A stretch of DNA of 64,000 bases from an uncultured Ectothiorhodospiraceae bacterium. Lineage in GTDB: Bacteria; Pseudomonadota; Gammaproteobacteria; S012-40. Where the stretch lies: NCBI GenBank assembly GCA_945787715.1, contig CALZJE010000009.1, positions 1-64,000 on the forward strand, written 5' to 3'. Shown one piece after another: positions 52,459 to 62,945 of the stretch (the stretch's first letter is position 1; every line of letters starts with the position of its first letter). The position numbers were made by a program, and so were the translations under genes. The notes below the pieces were generated by a model, which saw only the letters and a program-made list of their open reading frames with translations, did not search any database and was not told the origin of the DNA.

Positions 52459-53918
52459 GCAAGCTCCTTTTCTGTTGTATCCAAAGGCAAAGTCACTCTA
52501 AAGTGGGCTCCATTCGTGGCATCGTCATATATGACTTCAATTTTTCCATTTTGTGCCTCAATAAATTCTTTAACAATAGATAATCCTAATCCACTACCGT
52601 GTATAAAGCCCGTTTCTGGAGGTTTGCCCGAATAAAATGCATTAAATATTTTATCTCTGTCGTCAATTGAAATACCTGGCCCCGAGTCCTTTACATCCAT
52701 AACTAGATCATTTTCTAACCGACGAAGCTCAATATTAATCATGCCCTCTTCTGGTGTAAATTTAATCGCATTGGAGAGCAGGTTATCTAGCACAACACGA
52801 AACTGCTCTTCATCAGCTTGAAAGGTCAGATCTTCACATTTCGCTTTAATTCGAATTTTTTTTGCGAGTAGGACGGCCTTTTGATCAGCCACCACATTAG
52901 AAATCACTTTTTTCGCACTTATACTACTATAACCTGATTTGAGATTCGCCTCATTAGGCATATTAAAACTGAGTAATTTTTCGATCATTTTTTGCAAGCT
53001 GATACTATTGCTCTTGAGTATTTCTGCAACTTCGCGTTGATGCTCGTTGAGTGTCCCGGTCACACCTTCCGACATCAATTCCGCACCTTCTCGGATCGAT
53101 GTTAAGGGTGTTTTTAGCTCATGTGATACATATTGGAGAAATTTTACTTTTTTATCTTCAAGATATTTCAATCGCTGGCGCAACCAATCAAGACGGTCTC
53201 CCAGAATTTCAATATCGCGAGGCCCCGACACCTGAATTTCACTTTCGAACTCGCCCTCACCCATTTTTCGCATTGCCGCATCAATCTGTTTCATCGGCTT
53301 CGCTAATAAACTGGTAAAAACAAAAATGAAGATCAAACTTGTCGGAATTAACATCATGGCTTCCCAAAACATTGCATCATTCGCTGAATCCGATAACTTA
53401 TTCATGATCTCCATTTCGCTATCAATTGCCAGATCACTTTTATCCAGCAGCACTTTTGCAACTTCAGTCATCGCAATAAAGTCTTGTGGATCGAGACTAA
53501 CCTCCTCTTTGTTTACTTTTTGTACCAATAGATCATGTAGAGTAGTAACAAGTAATGTTAAAGTATTAAGGTTTTCTTTTAAACGCGGATCAAGAGAAAC
53601 TTGTCGTAATTCTTCAGCAGTATTTAGATAGTTGTTATGTCTATCAAAATAGGTGTCGAGAAGGGAGTCATTACCTAAAATAAAATATTGGCGAACATTT
53701 CTCTCCATAGCTGTGGCCTGTTGCACCAATATTCGACTCAACTGCGTAGACTTAACCGCTCGATAAACTGCTTCCTGACTTTGCTCCGTCAATTTGTCTA
53801 CATAATAAACACCGGTGAAAACTGCGGCAACCAGAGGTGTTGCAACAAAAATAAATCCGATCAAAATGAGGCTATAAAAGGACTTAAGATAGGTTAAAAT
53901 ATTTTTTCCGCGGTTCAC
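52446..53918 (-). CDS. glrK: Sensor histidine kinase GlrK/QseE
   Basis: KVKFLQYVSHELKTPLTSIREGAELMSEGVTG; GPGISIDDRDKIFNAFYSGKPPETGFIHGSGLGLSIVKEF; synteny. Confidence 0.92.
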   Translation of the reverse strand: MNRGKNILTYLKSFYSLILIGFIFVATPLVAAVFTGVYYVDKLTEQSQEAVYRAVKSTQLSRILVQQATAMERNVRQYFILGNDSLLDTYFDRHNNYLNTAEELRQVSLDPRLKENLNTLTLLVTTLHDLLVQKVNKEEVSLDPQDFIAMTEVAKVLLDKSDLAIDSEMEIMNKLSDSANDAMFWEAMMLIPTSLIFIFVFTSLLAKPMKQIDAAMRKMGEGEFESEIQVSGPRDIEILGDRLDWLRQRLKYLEDKKVKFLQYVSHELKTPLTSIREGAELMSEGVTGTLNEHQREVAEILKSNSISLQKMIEKLLSFNMPNEANLKSGYSSISAKKVISNVVADQKAVLLAKKIRIKAKCEDLTFQADEEQFRVVLDNLLSNAIKFTPEEGMINIELRRLENDLVMDVKDSGPGISIDDRDKIFNAFYSGKPPETGFIHGSGLGLSIVKEFIEAQNGKIEVIYDDATNGAHFRVTLPLDTTEKELAWAV

Positions 53919-54347
53919 TATTGATAACCTCTTGTTTAACGGACTCTATTTTGTTGATATAGATATTCGTAGAGAAACCAATTGACCCATGATTTATGGC
54001 ACAATCATTTGATGCGCTTGGCTATACAAAAAAGCTTGCATCACCGACCAGTTAAAGATAATTTTTTTATTCGACAATTGCTCCATGCATTGCTCTACCT
54101 CCTGCGTCTATGCAGTCGTAAATTAATCAAAGCAATTTGCTCGCCTAGTGCGGCTACTGGTGGTTCACTCTAACTTCATGTTCAATTGATCTTTCTAGAT
54201 TAATTAACAAACTATATGTAACTGGATTAGCAAATTGTAACTGATGGCAATATCCTATAAACACCTAGTGTATCACTGATGTTTTTATCAGCGATAGAGT
54301 CTATGTAACATTTTCACGACAGGGGCATCTACTGGTTAATAAAGGGA

Positions 54348-55220
54348 GTGTTTATGCCATATATTTACCGAGTAGTTTTATCTGTTATTGTGATTTTCCA
54401 GCTCGTTTCCTGTGGAATCGAGCAACCAACAAATCAAACCAATGCACTCGCCGGAAAATTGATCATCACTGGCTCAAGTACCATTGCACCACTCGCTTCA
54501 GAACTGGCAAAAAAATTCGAAAAATTGCATCCTTCAGTGAAAGTTGATGTTCAAACTGGTGGTTCTTCACGCGGTATTGCTGATGTAAAACGGAAAGTTT
54601 CTCAAATAGGTATGGTCTCTCGCACACTCAAAGTATCAGAGTCTGATCTGGTAGGTCATGTGATTGCGAAAGATGGTATTAGTATTATTGTCCACAAAGA
54701 CAATCCACTAAACTCACTCACTTCTGATCAAGTAAAGGAAATCTTTCGCGGAGAAATCAGCCACTGGAGTTCATTATACGGTAACAACGAGGGTAGCAAT
54801 GAGGGTAACAACGATAAAATTACTGTGATCAATAAAGCTGAAGGTCGATCAACCCTAGAAGTCTTTTTGAAGTTCTTTCAGTTGAAGAACCGTGAAATAA
54901 AACCTGACATCATTATTGGCGATAATGAGCAGGGCATCAAGCTTGCCTCTCTTAACAAAAACGCCATCGCTTACGTATCAATTGGTACCGCTGAATACAG
55001 CGAACATTTAGGTATCAAGATTAAAACCATTGCTCTCGATGGCGTTGAAGCAACAACGGCAAACCTTGTTAACGGAACATTTCCGTTGAGCCGAGAACTT
55101 AACTTTATTACTCAAGGGGAAAGATCAAAACTTGCCTTAGCATTTCTCGATTACTCACTATCACCAGCTGCGTTTAACACCATAAAGGAATTCGGCTTTG
55201 TCCCCATTGAAGCGCGATAG
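54348..55220 (+). CDS. pstS: PstS family phosphate-binding lipoprotein
   Basis: Lipobox LVSCG; ITGSSTIAPLASELAKKFEKLHPSVKVDVQTGGSSRGIADV; followed by pstC, pstA, pstB. Confidence 0.92.
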   Translation: MFMPYIYRVVLSVIVIFQLVSCGIEQPTNQTNALAGKLIITGSSTIAPLASELAKKFEKLHPSVKVDVQTGGSSRGIADVKRKVSQIGMVSRTLKVSESDLVGHVIAKDGISIIVHKDNPLNSLTSDQVKEIFRGEISHWSSLYGNNEGSNEGNNDKITVINKAEGRSTLEVFLKFFQLKNREIKPDIIIGDNEQGIKLASLNKNAIAYVSIGTAEYSEHLGIKIKTIALDGVEATTANLVNGTFPLSRELNFITQGERSKLALAFLDYSLSPAAFNTIKEFGFVPIEAR

Positions 55221-56052
55221 ATATTTACATCTTGTATTAAAATTTTTTGCTTGTATATCAATAGTCAGCCTTTTCTTTGTTATATTTTTCCTGGTAACTG
55301 AATCATGGCGCATTATTGAGAGCACACCAGCCAGCAAATATATACTGGATGACGCTTGGCACCCGACTGAAGGAGAATTTTTCCTGCTACCGATGATTAT
55401 TGGTAGCCTCCTTGTCATGATCGGTGCGATGTTATTATCGATTCCTGTTGGAATATTTACTGCAATTTTATGGCAATTTTATGCACCAAGCTGGTTTTCT
55501 TCTATATTGGAACGTATTGTCGAAGTCTTATCCGGCATTCCTTCAGTAGTTTATGGTTTTTGGGGAATTATGATTATTGTTCCACTACTTGGAAAGTTCC
55601 AAGCTCCAGGAACCAGTCTGCTTGCGGGGATTATCGTACTCACACTTATAGTCTTACCCACCATCACTCTTGTTGCCAACAGCATATTCCAACAAGTCAA
55701 TAAACTTCACATTCAAAATGCAATAGCGCTAGGTTTATCGAGATTTACTATTATATGCCATATCATTTTTCCTCAAGCTAAACGTGGATTGCTCACTGGT
55801 GTCATTCTTCAGGCTGGCCGCGCAATTGGAGAAACACTGGCGGTATTAATGGTATGTGGAAATGTTGTGCAAATTCCTGGTAGTGTGTTTGAACCGGTGA
55901 GAACATTAACCAGTAATATTGCTCTGGAAATGGCTTATGCAATGGATATTCATCGCTCTGCATTATTTTTAAGTGGGTTAGTACTCATGATTGTTGTATT
56001 CATGTTGATCTTAATGACAGAAAGAATGAAAAACAGAGAAAATGCATTATGA
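55198..56052 (+). CDS. pstC: Phosphate ABC transporter permease PstC
   Basis: EVLSGIPSVVYGFWGIM, ALGLSRFTIICHIIFPQAKRGLLTGVILQAGRAIGETLAVLMVCGN; TTG start overlapping pstS. Confidence 0.93.
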   Translation: MSPLKRDRYLHLVLKFFACISIVSLFFVIFFLVTESWRIIESTPASKYILDDAWHPTEGEFFLLPMIIGSLLVMIGAMLLSIPVGIFTAILWQFYAPSWFSSILERIVEVLSGIPSVVYGFWGIMIIVPLLGKFQAPGTSLLAGIIVLTLIVLPTITLVANSIFQQVNKLHIQNAIALGLSRFTIICHIIFPQAKRGLLTGVILQAGRAIGETLAVLMVCGNVVQIPGSVFEPVRTLTSNIALEMAYAMDIHRSALFLSGLVLMIVVFMLILMTERMKNRENAL

Positions 56053-56909
56053 TTCGTCTCCCCACAAACCACAGTTTTCCTGATCGGTTATTAAAATTCT
56101 TCAGTTGGTTTTGCGGGTTATTATTACTTTTCTTTTTCATCTACCTCTTTTCAGATATTGCACAGCAAGGATTCTCTCAAGTTACATTCAAATTTTTAGT
56201 TACTGAGCCTCTGAGTGCCGGTCGTGCAGGTGGAATCGCGCCTATGCTCGTTTCTACTCTACTATTATTGACGCTTTGTCTGCTGGTATCCCTACCAATT
56301 GGAATAGCCAGTGCTATTTATCTCGCAGAATACACCGATGAAACCCAGTGGTTTTCACGTATCATTCAAACTAATTTAAATGTATTAGCCAGCGTACCTT
56401 CTATTGTGATGGGATTATTTGGTTATGCCTTTTTTGTTGTTGCATTAGGATTAGGGTTTTCTATTCTCGCAGGTGCTTTGACGCTTGCTTGCATGGTTCT
56501 ACCGCTTTTGATTCGAAATATTGAAGATAGCTTACGCAATATCCCTGATGAATATCGCATAAATGCAACTGCTTTGGGGCTATCTCGATTTCGAACAATT
56601 TTTCAAATACTGTTACCCATGGCAACCCGTGGAATACTGCTCGCTGTGATTCTCAGCATCGGTAGAGCGATGGCAGAAACTGCCGCACTACTCTATACAT
56701 CCGGTTATGTTTCTCGTATGCCCGAATCAGTATTAGATTCAGGACGAAGTTTAAGCGTACATATATTTGATCTATCCATGAATGTACCGGGTGGTGAGCA
56801 AAATGCGTACGCAAGTGCATTTACATTGATTGTTCTACTTTTAATGATTAACATCATTACACTTGGCCTATCGCGCAAAATTCAAAAAGGAGCTTTCAGT
56901 GAGCGCTAA
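56049..56909 (+). CDS. pstA: Phosphate ABC transporter permease PstA
   Basis: GGIAPMLVSTLLLLTLCLLVSLPIGIASAIYLAEY, LASVPSIVMGLFGYAFFV, RAMAETAALLYTSG. Confidence 0.93.
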   Translation: MIRLPTNHSFPDRLLKFFSWFCGLLLLFFFIYLFSDIAQQGFSQVTFKFLVTEPLSAGRAGGIAPMLVSTLLLLTLCLLVSLPIGIASAIYLAEYTDETQWFSRIIQTNLNVLASVPSIVMGLFGYAFFVVALGLGFSILAGALTLACMVLPLLIRNIEDSLRNIPDEYRINATALGLSRFRTIFQILLPMATRGILLAVILSIGRAMAETAALLYTSGYVSRMPESVLDSGRSLSVHIFDLSMNVPGGEQNAYASAFTLIVLLLMINIITLGLSRKIQKGAFSER

Positions 56910-57741
56910 CACTACTCATTCCCACTTAAAAGCAGTTCCTGAAAACTACAAAGCACCTCCGGGGATAGATAAGCTACCAGCCTATATTAATATTGAAAAA
57001 CTGAGTTTGAGTTACGACACACAAACCATTTTTGAGCCATTATCACTCCCTATCTATCAGAATCATATTAATGCACTCATAGGACCCTCGGGTTGTGGAA
57101 AAAGCAGCCTATTAAATACCATTGTTCGCCTAACCGATTATCAAAATAACGCCAAAATTAAAGGTCAAATTCACGTTAATAATAAAAACGTACTTGATGA
57201 CTCAACGGACCTTATATCACTACGACAAAACATAGGGATGATTTTTCAAAAACCAATGCCTTTCCCAATGTCTATTCGCAAAAACTTTGAACTTCCGTTA
57301 AAAGAACATGGCGTAAAAAACAAAGATGAGCTGGAGTATAAAATAGAAACAGCTTTAAAAGATGTTGGATTATGGGATGAAGTATCAACCCGACTTCATC
57401 AATCAGCAACTCAGTTGTCAGGCGGCCAACAACAACGATTGTGCATCGCAAGAATCCTGGCTCTAGAGCCGAAGGCTCTATTGATGGATGAACCGTGTAG
57501 TGCGTTAGATCCCATTGCAACAAAAGTCATTGAAGAACTAATCCTTAATCTCAAAGGAAAATATACCATACTCATTGTTACCCATAACCTTTCTCAAGCT
57601 AAACGTGTTGCCGACTATGTTGCATTCATGTGGTATCATCAAGGACACGGAAAATTGATCGAACATAATTATGCCGATGTTATTTTTAATAGCCCTTCAA
57701 ACCCAATCACGACTGCTTATGTTCAAGGTTTAACCGAGTAA
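56899..57741 (+). CDS. pstB: Phosphate ABC transporter ATP-binding protein PstB
   Basis: IGPSGCGKSSLLNTIVRL, GMIFQKPMPFPMSIRKNF, LSGGQQQRLCIARILALEPKALLMDEPCSALDPIAT; GTG at 56899 with AAGGAG is a better start than 56863. Confidence 0.94.
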   Translation: MSANTTHSHLKAVPENYKAPPGIDKLPAYINIEKLSLSYDTQTIFEPLSLPIYQNHINALIGPSGCGKSSLLNTIVRLTDYQNNAKIKGQIHVNNKNVLDDSTDLISLRQNIGMIFQKPMPFPMSIRKNFELPLKEHGVKNKDELEYKIETALKDVGLWDEVSTRLHQSATQLSGGQQQRLCIARILALEPKALLMDEPCSALDPIATKVIEELILNLKGKYTILIVTHNLSQAKRVADYVAFMWYHQGHGKLIEHNYADVIFNSPSNPITTAYVQGLTE

Positions 57742-57805
57742 AGCATGTTATTTTTAAACTGATAAAGAGTTCATATTCACCGAGCAATAGAGATTCGAGA
57801 GTCTA

Positions 57806-58546
57806 TTGAAAATTTTACACCTGACAGACTGCCATTTACACGATAACAAAAAAGAACGAAAAGCAGGATACGCGACCTATAATAGTCTGCAACGTGTCAT
57901 TAATCTGGCCAAAGTATCCGAATTAGATTTTGATGTTGTTATTGTAAGCGGTGATATCAGCCAAACTCCATCACCCACAAGTTATAAATTGTTTGAACAT
58001 CTCATCTCATCGCTAGATATACCTGTGCTTGCCGTACCCGGTAATCACGATAACGCTCACCAGCTACAAAGTGTTGTCGATAAATGCCCAATTGAGAAAG
58101 CCTGTTTTAAAATTATTAACGGCACACTCTTTCTGCTAATCAACAGCCAGATTAAAGATAAGGAACACGGTCAAATTAAAAAAGGTGACCTGGTACACAT
58201 TGAAAGTCTTTTAGAAAAACACAAGGAAAAACCAGCAGTAGTGATTATTCATCATCCGCCAGTATTAACCGGTTCAAGTTGGATGGATAAAATCGGATTA
58301 AGCAATAAAGAAGAATTTCTTAATACTCTGGCACACTACCCCAATGTAAAGACGATATTATTTGGCCATGTGCATCAGGAAATTGAGTCACAGTTTCAAC
58401 ATATGCGGCTCATGGGAACACCCTCGACCTGTTATCAATTTAAACCTGGAACAGAAAATATTGAATACGATGATAAAAAACCTGGCTTTCGATATTTAGA
58501 GCTTGATCAAACTGGTGATATTAAAACCTCCGTCCACCGGATATAA
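57806..58546 (+). CDS. Calcineurin-like metallophosphoesterase (CpdA-type)
   Basis: ILHLTDCHLH, VIVSGDISQTPSP, VPGNHDN, IIHHPPV, ILFGHVHQ; TTG start. Confidence 0.9.
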   Translation: MKILHLTDCHLHDNKKERKAGYATYNSLQRVINLAKVSELDFDVVIVSGDISQTPSPTSYKLFEHLISSLDIPVLAVPGNHDNAHQLQSVVDKCPIEKACFKIINGTLFLLINSQIKDKEHGQIKKGDLVHIESLLEKHKEKPAVVIIHHPPVLTGSSWMDKIGLSNKEEFLNTLAHYPNVKTILFGHVHQEIESQFQHMRLMGTPSTCYQFKPGTENIEYDDKKPGFRYLELDQTGDIKTSVHRI

Positions 58547-58549
58547 ATC

Positions 58550-59140
58550 ATGTTCGAAATCCGACAAACTCAATTAAAGAATTACATTTTCCCACTAATA
58601 ATCACAGTTATTGCGTTAAGCGTCACCTCAATTGGAGATAGTTTATCTGATATTCTCCAATACGATTCAAAAGCAATTGCAGAGGGAGAATGGTGGCGAA
58701 TCATCACTGCGCATATTGTACATTTAGGTTGGCCTCATCTCTGGCTTAACCTTGCAGGGCTAGTATTAATTTTTCTCTTCTTCGCTAACTGTGTGCCCAT
58801 TCCGTTTTGGTGGACCTCATTTTTTATCTGTGCATTGGGTATCAGTGTACTCGTCTATTTTCTGAATCCGGAAATCCGCTGGTATGTTGGCCTTTCAGGA
58901 GTTCTTCATGGTCTGTTTGTCATCGCTGGAATCATGAATATCCGAATACGAAAATGGGAAGGTATTTTTTTTAGTACTGCAATATTAGGAAAAGTTATCT
59001 ATGAACAGATAGCTGGCCCACTACCAGGATCAGAGAAAGCCGCAGGTGGACCGGTATTAGTGGATGCCCATTTTTATGGGGCATTAATCGGCGTGGTGTT
59101 GGGAATCTATCTATTTCTAAAGACAGTGAAAAAAGGTTAA
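58550..59140 (+). CDS. rrtA: Rhombosortase (rhomboid-family GlyGly-CTERM protease)
   Basis: EWWRIITAHIVHLGWPHLWLNLAGL, WYVGLSGVLHGLFV (catalytic Ser), VDAHFYGALIG (catalytic His). Confidence 0.88.
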   Translation: MFEIRQTQLKNYIFPLIITVIALSVTSIGDSLSDILQYDSKAIAEGEWWRIITAHIVHLGWPHLWLNLAGLVLIFLFFANCVPIPFWWTSFFICALGISVLVYFLNPEIRWYVGLSGVLHGLFVIAGIMNIRIRKWEGIFFSTAILGKVIYEQIAGPLPGSEKAAGGPVLVDAHFYGALIGVVLGIYLFLKTVKKG

Positions 59141-59226
59141 GTATTACTTTTCTGCCTCTAAACAAAACTCAGCAAGAATTTGAAAATTCGAGATTCGCTG
59201 CATACTAAGTTTTGTTTACTGGCGAG

Positions 59227-59679
59227 TTACTTTTTATTAGTTTCACTCAAGCGCGCCGCCAATATTTTTGCGACATTGCGCATAATAATATATCCAATTC
59301 GCGGATGTTTTTTTACCACATCATGAAGAATCTCAGAATAGAGTTGAAGAAGCACTGCGTCTTGAGAAATGACAGCTGAGGCAGTTCTTGGTACTTTTTT
59401 AACCAAGCCAATTTCACCTAATATTTCACCCGCTTTCATCACGTGTACAGTACCCACACCTGTCACGTTGATGTCAATTTCGCCACTAAGCAAGATATAC
59501 ATACTAGAACCATCATCGCCTTGCTTGAATAAAACATCGCCATTACGTGCAGCTGTACTACTGCACATCGCAAGCACCATTTTATACTCTTCATCCAAAA
59601 GCCCTTGCAAAACCGGTATCTTCTTTAGAATTTTAACCGCTTTAGCACGTGCTGCGACTTTTCCGGTGACATTCGCCAC
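59227..59679 (-). CDS. Cyclic nucleotide-binding (CRP-type sensor) domain protein, no HTH
   Basis: GDVLFKQGDDGSSMYILLSGEIDINVTG...MKAGEILGEIGLVKKVPRTASAVI. Confidence 0.88.
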   Translation of the reverse strand: MANVTGKVAARAKAVKILKKIPVLQGLLDEEYKMVLAMCSSTAARNGDVLFKQGDDGSSMYILLSGEIDINVTGVGTVHVMKAGEILGEIGLVKKVPRTASAVISQDAVLLQLYSEILHDVVKKHPRIGYIIMRNVAKILAARLSETNKK

Positions 59680-59822
59680 TAAGAAAGCTCCCTGTCAGTG
59701 TAGTAGTTCCGCACTAAACATCGGCATTGCAATGGGAAAACTGAAGGACGGTATAGGGAATTCCCCTTCTAATCACAATCGAGTAGTGGTTCAAAGGGGA
59801 AGAAGGAAAAACTCAGAAAAAA

Positions 59823-61337
59823 CTAACTAGCGTTATGAAGATCCATTACTTCATTATCACCAAGATTCTGTACTTTCTTGGCATTATCGTTACGTTTTTT
59901 CTGGATAGAATCAAGATAAGTTTGGTCAATATCGCCAGTAACATACTCACCGTTAAAACAGGATGCATCAAATCGCTCAACACCTAACTTATTTTTATGC
60001 ATAGTAGCTTCAATCATATCTTCGATATCTTGATAGACTAACCAGTCAGCACCAATAGCTTCAGCGATTTGTTTATCATTTCGGTCATGACCAATCAACT
60101 CTTCCGGCGATGGCATATCAATACCATAGACGTTGGGGAATCTTACCGGGGGCGCAGCTGAAGCGAAATAAACATTCTTTGCGCCACTTTCTCTTGCCAT
60201 TTGAATAATCTGTTTTGAGGTGGTGCCACGAACAATCGAATCATCCACTAAAAGAACATTCTTATCTTTAAATTCAAGATCAATAGCATTCAATTTTTGA
60301 CGAACCGATTTTTTGCGCTGTTTTTGACCAGGCATAATGAAGGTACGGCCAATGTAACGATTTTTAATGAATCCTTCGCGATACTTCACACCTAACGTAT
60401 TTGCAAGTTGCAGTGCAGAAGTTCGACTAGTATCTGGAATGGGAATCACAACATCAATGTCGTGATCAGGTCGTTCTTTGATTATTTTGTGAGCTAAAGC
60501 ATCCCCCATACGAAGGCGCGCTTTATAAACAGATATGCCATCAATGATGGAATCTGGACGAGCAAAATATACATACTCAAAAATACAGGGTGAATGAGTC
60601 GTATTTTCAGTACACTGTTTTAAAGTCAATGAACCGTCCAAGCCGATTATCGCTGCTTCACCCGGTGCCAAATCTCTGAGAAATTCAAAACCTAGAGCAT
60701 CAATGGCAACATTTTCTGATGCAAGCATATACTCCGTACCATTTTCAGTTTCACGTTTACCGAGCGATATTGGTCGAATACCATGCGGATCGCGAAAACC
60801 AACAATCCCATAATCAGTGATCATTGCAACAACCGCGTAAGCACCCTTACAGCGTTTATGCACGGCTGATACTGCTTCAAATATTTGATCCTGATCAATT
60901 TTCAGTTTACCCACACGTTGAAGTTCGTGAGCAAATATATTTAATAAAACTTCTGAATCAGAATCTGTATTGATATGGCGGAAATCTTCTTGATATACCT
61001 CATGCATCAATGTCGCAGTATTCGTCAAATTACCATTATGCGCCAGTGAAATGCCATAGGGAGAGTTTACATAAAAAGGTTGTGCTTCAGATGACGAAGA
61101 ACTTCCGGCCGTAGGATAGCGAACATGACCGATTCCCATTTTGCCACGCAATCGGTACATGTGGCGTTTATGAAACACATCTCTCACCAATCCGTTTGCT
61201 TTTCTAAGGTTCAAGCGCCCGTTTTCGCAAGTCATAATTCCTGCTGCATCTTGCCCTCGATGCTGTAAAACAGTAAGTGCATCATAAATCGATTGATTTA
61301 CATCTGAATTGGCAACTATGCCGACCACACCACACAT
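59823..61337 (-). CDS. purF: Amidophosphoribosyltransferase
   Basis: [71 protein letters not shown]. Confidence 0.97.
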   Translation of the reverse strand: MCGVVGIVANSDVNQSIYDALTVLQHRGQDAAGIMTCENGRLNLRKANGLVRDVFHKRHMYRLRGKMGIGHVRYPTAGSSSSSEAQPFYVNSPYGISLAHNGNLTNTATLMHEVYQEDFRHINTDSDSEVLLNIFAHELQRVGKLKIDQDQIFEAVSAVHKRCKGAYAVVAMITDYGIVGFRDPHGIRPISLGKRETENGTEYMLASENVAIDALGFEFLRDLAPGEAAIIGLDGSLTLKQCTENTTHSPCIFEYVYFARPDSIIDGISVYKARLRMGDALAHKIIKERPDHDIDVVIPIPDTSRTSALQLANTLGVKYREGFIKNRYIGRTFIMPGQKQRKKSVRQKLNAIDLEFKDKNVLLVDDSIVRGTTSKQIIQMARESGAKNVYFASAAPPVRFPNVYGIDMPSPEELIGHDRNDKQIAEAIGADWLVYQDIEDMIEATMHKNKLGVERFDASCFNGEYVTGDIDQTYLDSIQKKRNDNAKKVQNLGDNEVMDLHNAS

Positions 61338-61558
61338 TTATGTTCTCCAAGCCTGCTAAGGCGGTATTCTAAAAAGCGCGATTTTACATGACATATGGGA
61401 AATGCAAAAAGCTTATCGGTATTTTTTTTAAAATCTTCCAACAATTTAGACAAAAAGGTAAAAAAAAACAGATTCTGGCAGTGCCAAATGCTCAATCATC
61501 TGTCGGCAATGATACATGATTTATCACCACAATAATTGACTAATAAATGGGGATTTAG

Positions 61559-62053
61559 TCAATCATCAGACGCAAATTGTGTCGCAATATCTTTGGGAAA
61601 ATTACCTTGTAACCAGCTTGCTAAAGGATGAAAGTGCTCCAAGAATACCGACTCTTGCCAGAACTTCTCCTGTGGCAATGTAGTAACTCCGACGATAAGA
61701 ACGATAACTGAGACAATAACACCACCGCGAGCAAGACCAAACACAACACCAATCATACGATCGGTACCACTGAAGCCAGTCTTTTTTACAAGCTGAGCAA
61801 AAAAATAGTTAACCAGAGAAACTACAATAAGTGTTGATAAAAACAGGCCAACAAAAGCAACTAAAACACGGACTGAATCATTGATAATTTGATTTGCTAA
61901 TAAAATAGATGCATTTGGCGTGAAACTGATAGCAACCCAAACAGCTGCGACCCATGCAACAAGAGAAAGAACTTCACGCACGAAGCCGCGTAAGAAACTA
62001 ATCCCGGTAGAGATGAGCAAAATGGCAAGAATAATAATATCAACAGAATTCAT
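61559..62053 (-). CDS. cvpA: CvpA family protein
   Basis: IIILAILLISTGISFLRGFVREVLSLVAWVAA; upstream of purF. Confidence 0.93.
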   Translation of the reverse strand: MNSVDIIILAILLISTGISFLRGFVREVLSLVAWVAAVWVAISFTPNASILLANQIINDSVRVLVAFVGLFLSTLIVVSLVNYFFAQLVKKTGFSGTDRMIGVVFGLARGGVIVSVIVLIVGVTTLPQEKFWQESVFLEHFHPLASWLQGNFPKDIATQFASDD

Positions 62054-62306
62054 AAAAATTTGGAGTAAACTTTAACCGGTAGGCCGTAAAGCAATGATAT
62101 TTCGAATAATATGTCTGAATTAATATTACTGCTAATTGGATGAAAACCAATTACACGCAGTGTAAAACAAACTCAGCTAACTACTCAAATTCTAACAAAT
62201 TACAGTGAATTACAGAAGTTAATTAGTGAGTATTAAATGACATAAAGTTGCTTATATACGCTGGATTTTATGACAATGTAATGTCTTTCGACAGAATCTG
62301 TTTCTT

Positions 62307-62945
62307 TTATCGGCGCCTTACAATAAGCCCCTTCAAAGCAAACTCATTTTCCAATATTTTTTGTATTTCGTTTATTTTAGATTTTCGCAATTCAGGACCG
62401 ACACGAACACGCCAAATACTTCCATTTACAGTCTTTTGCTCATCAATATGAGAAACAAATCCTCGCTTTCTAATCTTGTCACGAAGAGCAATCGCGTTAG
62501 CCTGATCTTTAAAACTCGCGAGCTGTAACATCCAAGTATTTGTAATTTTTTCCGTAGTCGAAGGAATTCTTGTTGGTGCCACGTCACTTGGCTTGTGTTT
62601 GGGAGCCGACTCTTCAGGCTCTTCTTCAACAACCTCAATACGCTCTTGTGTTTCAGCAATTTCCCTTTTAATTTGTTCGGTAAATTCTTTCGACTTTGAA
62701 ACACCCTGCTCTTCAAACTTGCCAGACTCTTCATTTAATTGGAAGACGATTGTTGAAATTTCACCCGGAACTTCAGGTATAGGGGATTCACCAATTTTTC
62801 CAGGATTGATTCTGTCAGTCTCGAGAAATAGGGGAATGAAAATAATTCCCAGTGATATGAGGACTATTGCACCGACGATCCGTTGTGTGAGTGAATGATT
62901 TTTTTGATCAGCTTCCATCAGAATTCCCGTCAATATTCCCACCAA
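62307..62945 (-). CDS. dedD: SPOR-domain protein (DedD-like)
   Basis: QRIVGAIVLISLGIIFIPLFLE, C-terminal SPOR TWMLQLASFKDQANAIALRDKIRKRGFVSH...WRVRVGPE; between folC and cvpA. Confidence 0.87.
   Translation of the reverse strand: MVGILTGILMEADQKNHSLTQRIVGAIVLISLGIIFIPLFLETDRINPGKIGESPIPEVPGEISTIVFQLNEESGKFEEQGVSKSKEFTEQIKREIAETQERIEVVEEEPEESAPKHKPSDVAPTRIPSTTEKITNTWMLQLASFKDQANAIALRDKIRKRGFVSHIDEQKTVNGSIWRVRVGPELRKSKINEIQKILENEFALKGLIVRRR

Noticed and set aside
53982-54173. 63-aa ORF between glrK and pstS, and a sigma54-like TGGCAC-N-TTTGAT at ~53998
   Set aside because: No SD or recognisable product; the -12 element is shifted and lacks GC, so neither is convincing.
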